Counted from the stretch's first letter, positions 14,401-26,295 are shown. The stretch is DNA of 64,000 nucleotides from Dimorphilus gyrociliatus (GCA_904063045.1 CAJFCJ010000011.1:1054001-1118000); one strand, 5' to 3'. The notes: generated from the sequence alone by a model not told the origin. Program-made: numbers and translations.

Positions 14401-14420
14401 AAATTCAGCATTATCTTCAT
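8492..14420 (-). CDS. Secreted protein with nine MAM domains, 1531 aa, 14 exons
   Basis: Probable extracellular adhesion or matrix protein. Exons (gene order): 14420-14354, 13995-13284, 13208-12415, 12360-11908, 11849-11657, 11600-11371, 11314-11041, 10978-10698, 10545-10483, 10261-10072, 10017-9176, 9100-9003, 8947-8841, 8783-8492. They total 4596 bases, divisible by three, with every phase matching. Exon 1 gives a signal peptide (MKIMLNFVLVLINVPNVYLQ). Nine MAM modules then follow nearly back to back. Each shows the F-x-C-x-FE opening, a D-W-x-R-x-x-G-x-TP segment, a C-x-x-F-Y-Y-H-M-Y-G strand, and G-D-I-A-I-D-x-[IL] before a last Cys. Only one short Pro/Thr linker (exon 9) breaks the series. 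No membrane segment, LDLa, CUB or enzyme domain is present, and the stop comes directly after the ninth module. Intron phases repeat with the modules, as expected from tandem domain duplication. Orthology is not assigned; MAM-only proteins of this length are unfamiliar to me. Confidence 0.92.
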
Positions 14421-15686
14421 CTTTGCGGTGGAATAAAAAAAATCGTATTACTTTAAAGAGAGGCCAAAAATGATTGTAAACATCTGCAACGCAAGTAAAT
14501 ATTGATTGTTTTAAATATTTCGGAAGTTTTTTTTTTATCAATTTTTACGAAAGAGATTAAAAAGGAAATAATAATTAGTTGTTTGTTTTTTTTTCATGCA
14601 TAAAGAGATACAGCAAGGATAGACTATACGACTGTTGATGCAGCTTGAATATTCTTCTGGCATGCTTGATTTAATTTTAGTGAAAGTAAAAAAAAGAAAA
14701 AAAAACCCAAATAAAATAGATAAAAATTATTTAAAGTACCTGTTAAAATCTCCGGACGGTTAGTTTATCAATTGTTTTTACGTAATCGAGAATAGAAAAA
14801 AGGTTCTATTTCAAAAATGCTCCAAAAAACATTTTTTACTCTATTAAACCTTTAACAGTTTTAGATGCAACAGCTTGAACGTTCGTCGATCAATTCCAAT
14901 ACTAGAGTCGATTCGTAATTGAAAAAAAAAAAAAAACGCCAAATATCTTTAGGCCTAATTTAGGCTTATATCGATTTCTTTCAATGTTTTTTTTTTAAAT
15001 AATGTATACATTAAAAAACAAAATACAACTGAATGAATGTTAAAACTAATTTTTTTCATACTTATAAAAAAATTGTATACTGAGATTATTGAGTGCAAAG
15101 TACTTAATTATTATTCATAGCTAATAACCTTATGAATATTGATTTATTCGAAATAAAAGAATAATATGCAATGTATATATATATATATATATACATATAT
15201 ATAAATAGTATGTGCATATATTACTAAATTCTCGATAACTAATTTCTTTTTCCTTAGTGTAAGCTTATTTAAAAATAGTATTATACCTTTTTTAGTAGAG
15301 GGAAAAATAACTTTATGAATTTTTAAATGCTTTAATTAAATTAGTTAATTTAAATTTACAACGAACACATCTCTAATCAATAAAGGAATAGGACTGACTA
15401 TTAAAAGTTACTAATTTAAACGAAGATAAAAAATCCAGAATGAAATAGAATCGCCATCTATAGGTAAGAATTTTTAGTTTACTTGCATGTCGCTAGGATT
15501 GATATAAAATGGAAGAAAAGTTGGTTGTCATAGAAATTAAAGTTGATTTTTTATTTTTGCTTTTAATCTTTTGTATTGTACATTAGAAATTCTATTTTTG
15601 TTTAATGCTACAATAAATAAGACGAATGTAAATAGTAAAAAGTCATCGCTCAGTTCACATTGAAAACACCCAAAGCTTTACTAATC
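14421..15686. other. Intergenic, with TA repeat and a CTCF-like motif
   Basis: Promoter side of the MAM gene and 3' side of the first tetraspanin. Contains a (TA)n run at 15173-15204. It also contains TCGCCATCTAT at 15451-15461, which reads ATAGATGGCGA on the minus strand. No other gene-like signal. Confidence 0.5.
15173..15204. repeat. (TA)n microsatellite
   Basis: About 15 TA units, interrupted once by ACA. Confidence 0.85.
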
Positions 15687-16985
15687 TCATTGATTAGAGA
15701 CGTAGTAGTTTCCACTTGCTCTTCCATCCCAATTATTATTATTGATGCTTTTGTTTGGTTTATATGTCTGACCACTATAATCTGAATGGGCGTAGTATGT
15801 AGGAGGGCCTCTGGATACTGAATAAATTGACTCATTAAGTATTTCAGCGTAATCATCTTCATTTTTCACTTCTTTAGATATCTGGACATCAACAGCATTA
15901 TCGTAATTTGTATAATGTATGATAAGTAGAGCTAAAATAATGCACAGGAGAATGATTATAACACATACAACTCCAAAGCCTATCATCATTTTTGCAGGCC
16001 AGCTTGCTTCATCCCTTAATTTATCCCAACAACCATCAAGATATGCAGAAGCCTCAGTTGCTTTTAATATGCATTCTTCACCTTTCGTGAAGATAACTTC
16101 TTTTGGATTATCAGGAAATTTATCTGAATCTCTAAGTCGGCAACACGATGCAGGAATTTTTGAATTAACTGTTGTATTACTAATCCTATAAATTTTTTTC
16201 CAAGTTTTGGAGGTTTCAAAATTTTTATAAGATTTTAAACCACAACAGCTTAAACTTTGATGAGTTTCATCCCATTGTCTTGATTCTTTATGTGATGTGA
16301 CATTCATTCGCCCTTGCACATAGACTGAACCGGTGTAGGTATTCATGATAGAATTATTTAGATAGTTATAATAATCTTTTTCCGATTCTTCGATGTCCAC
16401 AAAAAAGTAAAACTTATTTTTATATAGTTTAAAGCCAAAAAAGAATAGCATTATGAGTATTACAATACAAACAACTATAGTTAAGCCTGCGTACTGAAAA
16501 AGATAAGAATGTTATAATTAGTAAGTGTTCTTTTTCAACATTTCCAAAATAATGTAAATTTCTTACTGCTATAGTGAGAATTTTATGTTTTAGGTAGACT
16601 CCAAAGTATCCGCAAACGCAAAAAATTAAAGAAATCGCTCCTAAAGTAGTGATAGCATAGACAATCCTAAAAATATATATTTAAAGAACTATATAGTAAA
16701 GGGAGTTTTTGATAAAAAAAATTAAGAATTGTTACCGAAAAGCAATGGCGTCATCATTTGTAGGAACACCTGGAAAACTACTATTTGGTGCTGCTCTCTT
16801 ATGCCATGCCACAACAATTCCCCATATTAAAGCTGCCAATGATAAAACCTAGATGGAACGATATTAGAAACATTAATTTCATATTTGATAAACAAACGAC
16901 TTTTTATTTATATTTTACTTATTTAACTTACCATCCATAGAGTGTTAAATATATAAAAGGCAATTCGAAACCATTTATTCTTCAT
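15687..16985 (-). CDS. Tetraspanin, 357 aa
   Basis: Four-pass membrane scaffold protein. Exons: 16985-16932, 16848-16736, 16666-16567, 16493-15687; 1074 coding bases with matching phases. TM1 spans exons 1-2 (FRIAFYIFNTLWM plus VLSLAALIWGIVVAW). TM2 is in exon 3, TM3 opens exon 4, and TM4 is MMIGFGVVCVIIILLCIILA. The large extracellular loop holds the hallmark CCG (SLSCCGLKSYKNF), a second CC in PASCCR, and further cysteines at EEC and DGCW. The C-tail is Tyr- and Asn-rich (PPTYYAHSDYSGQTY). It lies 0.8 kb from a second tetraspanin on the same strand. Subfamily not assigned. Confidence 0.9.
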
Positions 16986-17789
16986 ACTTTTAAACGTGTA
17001 ACTTTTTTGATTTTTTTATGTGTACTACACAAGGGAAATGTCTATTTCTCCTGTCTGCGTTTGTTTTGCCGATCGTTGCTATGGAAGTAATGGTAGCCGT
17101 TTTTACCACCTCTACTGAGAGGGCGACACTCCTAGGCCTTTTTATTTATCATTATTTAGTTTAGCTGGAAATAAAAAAATCATAAAAGAAGCATTTGATT
17201 ATTGCACATTTCCATAAAAACTTTGAACGATAGAGTAAGTGAGGTTAAATAGTATCGAAGAAATAATATTTATAAATCTAGACCAAACGAAGGTCTATAC
17301 ACATAGAAATATTAGATATATACGTTTTTAACATACATAAAATTAATGGACAAAAATTATTGTATAGAAAAAAAAAGTCTGCTTTTTTAGGGGGGGAAAG
17401 TAGATTGTCCACATTTCTGCTTATTCTTTCAATTAAGTATTTATTCTGCCCACACAATTTACCAAAATGCTTTTCTTTTATTAGAACTTTATTCTATACA
17501 ATTTTCTTTAAGAAAGCGACATCTACCCAGAAAATACAAAGGTAAAAATTCTTTAAGATTAAACTCTAACGTAGGAGGACTGTATTTATCTTTAAACAAG
17601 TTAGAAACGACAAGGGAAGAGTACAACGATTGGTGTTAAAGTAGACAAATTCTATAATTATAGTACAAAAATTTTTTTTTCGACTTTTGATTTTCTAGAG
17701 AAAATAAAAATATGACTTGTTTTTATTTTTCTAATATACTTTTAATAGAAAGATAGTCAGCTAAAAAAGATGTAAATATTTCCGAATAT
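16986..17789. other. Spacer between two tetraspanin genes
   Basis: Holds the 5' flank of the first tetraspanin and the 3' flank of the second. A GC-richer block at 17030-17140 contains CTGAGAGGGCGAC (17116-17128), a CTCF-core match with the G variant. No gene seen. Confidence 0.45.
17116..17128 (+). promoter_or_regulatory. CTCF-like core motif near tetraspanin promoter
   Basis: CTGAGAGGGCGAC lies about 130 bases upstream of the tetraspanin start at 16985. It fits AGRKGGCR with K = G, the form commonest in vertebrate CTCF sites. Confidence 0.35.
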
Positions 17790-18992
17790 CTAGGCATCAA
17801 ACTGCTCCGTATTATTTGATCCTCGAATCTTTGGTAATTCTTCTTCGCTCTTCTTCTTCTTCTTCTTTTTCTTCTTTTTCTTGTCCTTCTTTCTCTTCTT
17901 TTTCTCCTTGTCGTCTTCTACTGGCTCTTCTCGTTCCGTATCCATCTTTACTGGATTTGTGTATGTTTCGGTAGTTTCGTTTTGAACAAGTATTTTCGAA
18001 CTTTTTCGAACAGTTGCAGAGGGTATAGGAGAAGGAGCTGGGGAAACTTTTGACGTGGATGTTCTTGCCTTGTAAAAAAGGAAAAAGGCACAAAAAAGAG
18101 CCGCTAGAGCTATGAAAATTTCAAATATGCTGAAAATTATCAGTATTAGACTCTCTTTTTTCCGATATTTTTCCATATCTTCCTGACAACCATTCAAATG
18201 AGCATTATCCGAATTCGGATTTGTTAGACAATCCAGAACATTAACAAAGGTTGTATTATGACCCCAAACGTCATTTTTCACTTTACAACATCCGATTGGT
18301 ATTTTACCATAAAGCTGTATTTTATTATTCGTTGAATTCACCGATGAATTTATAAGACGGTAATCGTTATTCCACTTGTTAGACCATTTATAGTTGTCTT
18401 TTTGAAAATCTTTATAGCTGTCAAGTCCACAGCAGCCAAAATTTCGAAAAATCTGTTCCCAATTTAAAGATACATCATCCGTTGCTGGTAGAAGCTTATA
18501 AGTGTAGGCAGACCCTATAAAATCATCCTGAATGCCTACGACCAGCTTCTTATTCATACAATTGGTAATTTTCTTATAGAATAGGGAGTGTGACAAAACT
18601 ATGCCAATAATTAATAATATAATCGCTATAATAACACCAATAACGTACTAAAGGAAAATATAATAAAATTAGCTTTTTAAGTTATTCATTTCTAATAAAA
18701 TACTTACAACTAGTAAATAGAATTTATATTTTATAATTGCAGTGACTACTCCTAATATGGAAATCATAAAAAATAGAGTTCCAGCAGCCGTCAATACCAG
18801 ACAACCAATTTCCAAGTTGTCGTGATGTTCTTTAGCATTATCACATTGTATTTCAATTTTAAAATCATCGTCATCGTGTAAAATTATCAATGAGAAAGTT
18901 GTTAATAATATACCAAATATACATATTAAAACATTGAGTATTATGAAAATCCCAGAAGTTATTTTTTCTGAATCTCCTTTGCAAAGTTTCAT
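17790..18992 (-). CDS. Tetraspanin with poly-lysine C-tail, 380 aa
   Basis: Two exons, 18992-18708 and 18647-17790, phase 0, 1143 bases. TM1 (ITSGIFIILNVLICIFGILL), TM2 (GCLVLTAAGTLFFMISILGV), TM3 at the start of exon 2 (YVIGVIIAIILLIIGIVL), and TM4 (LILIIFSIFEIFIALAALFC). The extracellular loop has CCG in NFGCCGLDSYKDF, then GCCKV and GCQ, the tetraspanin cysteine pattern. The cytoplasmic tail is unusually long and ends in a run of about 20 mostly lysine residues, followed by SEEELPK and an acidic end. Divergent from its neighbour, but the pairing suggests an old tandem duplication. Confidence 0.88.
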
Positions 18993-20657
18993 ACCGTTTT
19001 GTATCTTTATCTTTATTGTTTTAAATCATTTTCTTTAAAAATATAAATTCTCCTGCAAATAAGAAAATGGTCGTCGTTCAGTTTATAACAGCTATAAATA
19101 TATTCAATAGTCCACATAGATATTTATATTACATATAAAGTAAATCAATTCCGCTTAAAGATCACCTCCTAGGCCTTTATTCGAAAATACTACAGAAAGG
19201 GAGGAGATTTAGGTATTTTTTTATGCATTGGAAAGAAAGAATGCGTTCGTGACTAGTAAAAGAAATGACTTATGAAATTCCTATAGCAAAGAATGTACAT
19301 AATTCCAATAATCAACTATATAGAATATTCTATATATAAATAATTTTAATTAGATAATTTAAATAGTAAAATATTAATATAAGATTTATTTTTATCTCTC
19401 TAAATAAGAACATTGTATTAAATAATGTTAAAAAAATATTGAAAATGTTCGAAGATTCAAGAAGAGAGAATGATTCAACTTGACAACAAAATTTGTCAAG
19501 GATATTTGTAATTTAATCTCATTAATAATTATTTTATTATTTATTTAAATTCTAATAAAGTAAAATTATTTTCCAAACCTGTTTCAAAGTTGTAAAATTT
19601 AGTTAAAATACCCACAAATCTGTGGTGTAACTGTCGTTCCCTTCCACCATTAGGGTAATCGATAATAACCACCTGGTTACCAAAGGCAACCAATGTAAAC
19701 AAATGGCAATGCATGCATAGTATTATTTAATCGATAGTACACATACATTGTCGCAATATGTAAAAGAGGTAAAATTCAACAGTAGATAAAGTAGAAGAGT
19801 TCCCCAGATGATATCTTTCGCTAAAGAAATCTTTTATTATTAATTATTTATCAATTAATTTGTAAAAGGCGTTCAAGACTCCTTTGAACGTTTAAAAATT
19901 GATAACAAATTTTTAAGTAATTACGTTTCACTGGTACGTCTCTTCTTCTCTGTTTTTACTATTTCACTCTTTTTTTAAATTCTCATTAATTATTCATTAA
20001 AACTCTTACGCAGTTATAATAACTTCCCCTTTAGTTTTAACCATTTGCAAAATCCTATGAATTCTACTGTACTCTTTCTGTATTATATCATTAAATTTTC
20101 ACTATATCTTTTAGTTTTTACAAAGAAGAATATTTCTAATAAAACAAACAAAGTGCAAACATTTTTCTTACGAAAGCATAACTATGACTATCCATATTTA
20201 CTTCACTCTTTTTATTATATAGTTTGGAAGGTATCTATCTTGAGATATTTTTAGAAATAGAATACAACTATCCGACAGGGAATAGATAATAAGTAACGCT
20301 TCCATTACCAACAGTTAAAAACTTAATGGTCTTTACTCACCTTCCCTAATTTATCACATTATTTCTATTTGTTTCTTTCGCAGGGGAGAAGATAACTGGA
20401 AAAAAATATTTTCAAAATTTGTTTCGTTTAAGCAGAATTGAAGAAATAAACTTGAACGATTAACCTAGTAAAGATCTTTTAATCCTGTAGGTAGCGTAGC
20501 TGGTAGGTAAACTATTGAACTTGTTATAAATAATTGATAAAAGGTGTATAGCATTTTACGCTGTATTCTATTAATTAATACTGCTACTTTGGTAAAAACG
20601 AATAACAAGACGAGAATGATAACAATATGATTCGTTAAGGACAATAGTAAAATGATA
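18993..20657. other. A+T-rich intergenic region
   Basis: 1.7 kb without a supportable gene. Contains the promoter of the second tetraspanin and the 3' flank of the DEG/ENaC gene. Short open frames here have no splice partners or domain signal. Confidence 0.5.
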
Positions 20658-22169
20658 CTATTTTCTAATGATACATAAAAATAATAGATCGAAAATTATC
20701 TCAAAAAACTCGAAAAGTGTCAGGATGGAGGCCCCCAGCCATAGGCCTACTGCCCCTCCTAAATCTGAAAGAAACTCCTCCATTTCAACTTTGGGAATTT
20801 GTTCCAGTGTTTCATAATTAAGTGATTCGAAGAAAACTCGAAGTTCTAAGAAATTATCATAAGCTTCTCCGACACCTTTAGTTATAATTTGAGAAGCTCT
20901 AGGGTTCGAAATTTTCAGCTCTTCGAATAGTGTGTCTTCATAAGCCCGAGACGGCCATTTCGATGTTGAAACAGTGGCCGAATAAGCGCTTTCTGAGCAC
21001 AAAATAAGACAATCTGAGCAATCTGTTGTTTTATACTTTTCCTGAGCGCTCTCAATACAGTCTCGATTTTTTGAATCTTTGATTGAGCAAGGTTTCAACT
21101 CACGATTAACTGGAGGATATTTATTATCGAAACAAGAGCACGTTTTCTCTAGTAAAGATTGAAAGCAGGTTCTCTGACACCCAGTAAATGAATATTCAGT
21201 CCAATTGTACTTTGCAATGTAAGAATCTATACTTGAATCACGCGTTCTTGTAGAAATACAGTTACCGTAATTACCCCCCAATCTTGTGTACTTTTTCAAT
21301 CTCAATCCAATAGCAGTCTCTGTACCTGGGGATGCCAATATACCATCTGACTCCGGGAACGGCATGCGTACACTTTCCGTGATAGTAACTCTAACCCCAG
21401 CTCTATGAGCTAATTCTCTGATGTACTCGTCCTGGTCAATATTGATTCTTAACTGCAGACCCGAGTGGAAGCCAGATGTTGTTGAAGGGGTATCTTGGAT
21501 AAATGAATAGCAATTGCCAAATTTATTATTATAAAATCGTTTAAAATCATCCCTGTGACATGGAAAGCCATCAAAATTACATTGCAGTATAAAATCTTGA
21601 AACTTATATCCCCAAGCAACTTTTCTGGATTCTGGAATAGTTGATAGATATTCCTGTATTTCTTGTTCTTTCTGAAAGTTCTTATCTAAACTTTTATTAT
21701 TTTTTACGATATCGTCATTTCCAGAATTTAGTAATACATCTCGAAAATCTTCATTAACTGAACTATTCCTATTGAAATAAGAAGCATGGAATTTGTATTA
21801 CATAACAAATAATTTTAATTACTTATAAATCAACACTGTTTTTTATTACCTTAACGGATTTGCATTACAAATTGTCACTGCAGGAAATTTTAGTTCTTTG
21901 CCTTCTAAAAGTGCTAATTTTGTGTTTGTTTCAAATGTGAAATATTCATTAACTAGTAAATATGAATGATAAGTCCACCATGCAGTAGCCACTATAGTTA
22001 AAATTAACCATAAGCCTCTTTTAATTATACCTCTCTCTTGTAATATTCTAGGCAGTCCATGCAGCGTTGAATAATCTCGAAACCCGTCTAGCAGTAAGGA
22101 TTTTTTTAATTTTGATTGACTAGTTCCATAGTAATCCGGTGTTATAAGGACTTTATAAAATTCAGGCAT
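20658..22169 (-). CDS. DEG/ENaC (ASIC-type) sodium channel subunit, 476 aa
   Basis: Trimeric amiloride-sensitive-type cation channel subunit with two membrane segments and a large extracellular domain. Exons 22169-21850 and 21768-20658; phase 2, 1431 bases. N-terminal cytosolic segment with the STLHGLPRIL motif typical of the family (HG gating motif). TM1 is GLWLILTIVATAWWTYHSYL, then FPAVTICNANPLR, the conserved post-TM1 signature. The extracellular domain shows FGNCYSF, GLQLRINIDQDEY, and the cysteine-rich stretch (CQRTCFQSLLEKTCSCFDNK, DCSDCLILCSESAY). TM2 holds the selectivity sequence GLWLGASILTLFEF, including the G-x-S (GAS) belt. The C-terminus is very short. Could be a peptide-gated FaNaC/MGIC type or an acid-sensing type; sequence alone does not decide. 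Confidence 0.93.
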
Positions 22170-22998
22170 TCTATTAAGCTACGAAGGGAGAGTTGTTTTT
22201 GAATTTAAAGAGGAATTTTGAATAGGCTTCCTTGTTTGTCGATTTACCTTAGAGACTAAATATTGATTAAAGAGACTGTTTGCTTATTGTTGCTCAGTGC
22301 TGATATTTAGTTTAATAAATACTTTATTTAAATATTAGAATAATTTTTTCATAACTTGTATTTGAAATATTCAAAACTCTCAGAAATAGTTTTCTTTTTT
22401 TGCCAGTAATTTATGTAAATTACATGCAGTTTGCATATTTATGAATTACATAATATTTATTATATCGCTATTTGTTTTTCATTGAAGCAAACAAGGGTTT
22501 TTAAAATGGAAATACTGTAAGAATAACTGTCGTTGAAGATGAAACGCATAATAATAGAATCAATGAACAAAAAACAACTTTACTGGCCTCCATTATTTAT
22601 TTTTATTCACTTCCTTTATACGCTTAAAAAAATCTCGATTCCAAACGGAAATTGATCTTTTATCTACAAAATAGAAGTTACTATAAACTTTTAAAAATAG
22701 ATAGTTTTTACTGCAAAGCTGCAAGCTAAATTCTAATATTGCTTTGCATTTGCTTTTAGGTGAATTTTTGTTCTGCAAACTAATGACAAAATTAACTAAA
22801 GTCGAAAATAAAATGGAGTCTAACTTACATTTTGGAATCAATAGAGGAAATTTGGAAAAAAGAAGACAAACAATAAAATAAAAGAAAATGGCAAACTGGA
22901 CTAAGTTTATTTCAAAGCTTTATAGTTCGATCTAGCTTCGATTTACCCCTTTACTTTGTTGTTTGGCATTTTGAAGCTTTTTTTCGCAAACGAACGAT
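22170..22998. other. Divergent promoter region
   Basis: Shared upstream region of the DEG/ENaC gene (-) and the small secreted peptide gene (+). A+T-rich, with no further gene. Confidence 0.45.
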
Positions 22999-23573
22999 AT
23001 GAGAGCTACGGTGTTCATCTACTTGCTATGCTTTTTCAGTTTCTCAACTGAACACAGACAAAAAAGAGGACTCTAGTAAGTTTATAGACAATTTAATAGT
23101 TTTTAATACAATAAATAGATTTCATGATAAAAATCGCCTTTCCGTTTTTTTTGTGCAATAAATTAGACAGTAATTATTAAAACTGTTTTAATAAAGATCT
23201 AATTGATTTTCCCTTTTGAAACAATTCAAAACATTATTAATACTGAATGGTATAAATTGGCCTGAAAGCGTATAGAGTCGTTAGATGGCGCTCCTAGAGC
23301 TTGAAATCTGCATGAAAACGTAATTGAATGAAAAAGCATTTATATTTTTCTGAGAACGTCTTAAATATTAATAAAATATCTATTAATATCTATTTATATA
23401 TACGTATTCGCTGTATGAAATATAAATGTGATTTGAACAGTGTAACCTACAACGAAAGAGCTGAAACAGTTTGCCTTGGATTATGTTTGTATTACAGAAG
23501 AAATCGTAATTTACAATATTGTCTTCAAAGATGCCGAGTAAACAGGTTCATTATTTGTTCTTATACATGCTAA
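22999..23573 (+). CDS. Small secreted basic six-cysteine peptide precursor, 69 aa
   Basis: Two exons, 22999-23075 and 23441-23573 (phase 2). Exon 1 encodes a clear signal peptide (ATVFIYLLCFFSFS), then a short spacer ending in the dibasic site Lys-Arg before Gly-Leu-Tyr. Exon 2 encodes a mature part with six cysteines spaced C-x3-C-x11-C-x3-C-x7-C-x3-C, rich in arginine, and stops right after the last Cys. AATAAAATAAAA follows at about 23618. Three CxxxC turns suggest a helical, disulfide-linked fold, as in alpha-hairpin-like peptides. Plausible roles are antimicrobial, venom/toxin-like or neuropeptide; none can be chosen from the sequence. An upstream acceptor would add a seventh, unpaired Cys, so I prefer the acceptor at 23440. 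Confidence 0.7.
23281..23292 (+). promoter_or_regulatory. CTCF-like core motif
   Basis: TTAGATGGCGCT, inside the intron of the secreted peptide gene. Confidence 0.3.
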
Positions 23574-24952
23574 TATCAAAATACATATTCAATATTTAAC
23601 TTGTTATTTATTAATTTAAAAATAAAATAAAAACAGGCCACCGAAAGCAAGGAAACGAGAGAATGAAGCTAATTATCGTATTTGAATCATCTATTCAGTA
23701 AAGTTAAATCTCCAAAGCACCTATCCAGAAAGCTTAAGAACTTTTGCATAGTATGTTGACAAACACATAAGTAGTAGTAAGTTTTACATGATTAATTTAA
23801 CTCTTTGTTTGTTGAAGAAAAGATTAAAAGGGTTGTCCATTCAAATACATTTTGAAAAAGAAAGAAAAAAGTATAAAAAAGTAATGAATAATTAAAGTTA
23901 ATAGATTGTAATTGACAAAAATTTGCTAGTGAAATTCCGGCGGGTAATTACAATATTCCTCAGTATGCTGACCAAACTAACCAAGGATTCCCTGGGAAAT
24001 CTTGCCTGATTGATTATCAATTTTTGGTTGTTATTTCTGACCCGATGCAAAAATAGCGGCAAACTCTGTAGGATAATAAATAAAGAGTGATGAAAATAGT
24101 ATGAGAAATTATTCACCCTTTTATCTATTTCACTCTAATCCAATTATGGGAAAGCGTTGAAAAAAGATCAATTAAGCAAGTGGATTAAAGAAGAAAAAAT
24201 GAAAGGGAACCAACAGTTTCAATGACGCATAAATAGTTCGATTTTTTATCCACTTACTGTTACTTACCGAAATTAGGTAGGAACTCTTAAATATGACAGC
24301 CGCTACCCTAACAACACTTAATGAAGGAAATGTCAGTAAGTTACACAACATAAGATCACGTGTTAACTTAACCCGGGTTTGATGTAACGCAACCTGAAAA
24401 GTGCTATCAAAGGAATTTCAATTTTTCCCTTCAAATTCTTTCTATTTAGGCTGCTATTTTATATCAGAAGATGGATGAACGCAATTTGAGTATATCAATC
24501 ATCTTGATAATTGTAAGACGTCTAACGTATTCGCGGTTTCTGTCTTTATCACTTCTTCACCTCCTCTCCCTTTATTATTTTTTTATCATTTCAATTCTGA
24601 ACTCAATTTTTAGCATTTTGTTATTTGGAAAATCCTATTATATGATCAAAAGGGTAAAAAATCCGTAAGTAGATGGTGCAACTTAACTAAAAGCTCATAA
24701 ATTCAAAATTATTATAAAACATGTTGTAAAACAAAATTAACATAAGAATATTTTTTGTGATATTCTCTCTTTTGAAATGAGAAAATGAAAGAATCGATTT
24801 TTTTTACTGGGGATTATGCTTTCAAAATTTTTTAGCCTATATTTCTATTATTTATCATGGAAAAAAACCTTACTGGACTGCCTTATACAAGCTGTTACTC
24901 TTAACTAAACCACGATATCAGTATTATTAACTGTAGAGCCACAATGTATGGA
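23574..24952. other. Convergent intergenic spacer
   Basis: Between the secreted peptide (+) and the calmodulin-like gene (-). Only an unsupported 65-codon frame at 24471-24668. No repeats of note. Confidence 0.45.
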
Positions 24953-26148
24953 TTAAAAAATATTATTAATACCTTCATAAGTGATTTTGTTATCCATATC
25001 CTTATCAACATCCTTTATTATAGCATCTATATCTTCCTGAACGGCATTATCATTATGTAACCACTCCAATACCATACGCAATTCAGTAACGTCGATTGCA
25101 CCATCTTTAACACTGTTAAATACTCTGAATGCTTCTTTAACCTCTTCGTCGCTATCCGATTTGTTCATCTTTTTAGCCATCATATTGACAAACTCGGAAA
25201 AATCAACTGCTCCACTTCCATCAATATCCACTTCATTAATCATTTCCATAAGATCCTAGGTTAGAAAGCATTTTATTTAAATCATTCAAACATCAAATGG
25301 AAATGAGAAAAAAATCAATATTATCTTTTTCATCCCTTCTCCTTTTTTCATCCCTTCTCCCTTTTTCCTCCAAATCCCTTTCCAACAATATTTTTGAAGT
25401 GAACTTACTCATACAGTTATATTTTATATAGGACAGGCACACACTCCCACATCGACATTTATCTACTCTAACTATATATATATACATAAAAACAGCAAAT
25501 ATACAGTGTATATGTGTACATATATATATATAGCGTAGATTTATATACTTAAAATTTATCCTTATAAATATGTATGCATTTTCCCTTTCATACCTGGCTA
25601 CATGTATCTGTATTTATGTATGAATTTATACAACATAAGTACTTATAAATGTATATACAATTACTTTATATATACTGTATAGATAGATTTATATATATAT
25701 ATATATATAGATACAGCATATGTGAATAAACGTGTATAGTTATATTAGTTATACAGTATATATATATATATTTATATACATAAGCGTATATATTAAAAGA
25801 ATCTACTTGCATTTTAATATATAATTATATCGGTATATATTACGATATATAGTGTACATACACCGCGCGTATAGACTATTTTTAATTTTATATCTTCTAT
25901 AACAACTATAATAAAAATGCTTTTATTACTTGTTCGGTTGGGTTTTGACCCAAAGATCGCATGACCATTCCCAACTCCTTAGTAGATATACTTCCATTAC
26001 CATCTTTGTCAAATACTTGAAAAGCTTCCCTAAATTCTGCCGAATATTTACATTCAATCTATAATTCAAGATATTTCAAGTCTTTATATTAACCTGCAAT
26101 TTGTTCATCAGTCAGACTCTCCATAGCGTTTTCTTCTTTTGCGGCCAT
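24953..26148 (-). CDS. Calmodulin-like EF-hand protein, 154 aa, degenerate C-lobe
   Basis: Ca2+-sensor protein. Exons 26148-26094, 26036-25930, 25255-24953; phases 1 and 0, 465 bases. The N-lobe is nearly textbook calmodulin: LTDEQIAEFREAF, EF1 loop [29 protein letters not shown]2 loop [12 protein letters not shown]. In the C-lobe EF3 reads [12 protein letters not shown], with position 1 Asn and position 3 Val. EF4 reads [12 protein letters not shown], with Gly instead of Glu at position 12. So two of four sites look unable to bind Ca2+ normally. The end is read through to TAA at 24953; a very short alternative terminal intron would change only the last few residues. Head-to-head with the golgin gene, about 0.9 kb apart. 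Confidence 0.9.
25256..25929. repeat. TA/CA-rich low-complexity intron
   Basis: 674-base intron of the calmodulin-like gene. It is filled with TATA/TACA-type simple sequence, including (TA)n runs at 25689-25709 and about 25757-25772. Much longer than most introns in the window. Confidence 0.8.
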
Positions 26149-26282
26149 AATTCTATTATAAAAGTGTATAAAAGCGTCCGGGAACGGACGAACAACTGTT
26201 TCATAATTTCGTTAAGCGAATAGTGTGCGGCGTCCCTCGTCTGATGACGTCATTTTCAATGGGAATAGTTAATTATCAAGGC

Positions 26283-26295
26283 GAGAGGTGGCGTA
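26283..26295 (+). promoter_or_regulatory. CTCF-like core motif in bidirectional promoter
   Basis: GAGAGGTGGCGTA, about 135 bases upstream of the calmodulin-like start codon. AGGTGGCG is the core of fly and vertebrate CTCF sites. Confidence 0.35.

Noticed and set aside
14350-14541. 63-codon minus-strand frame upstream of the MAM gene
   Set aside because: Its frame does not match the phase of the first MAM exon. A different frame of the same stretch (14420-14354) gives a signal peptide with matching phase.
24471-24668. 65-codon hydrophobic frame on plus strand
   Set aside because: No splice partner and low-complexity composition.
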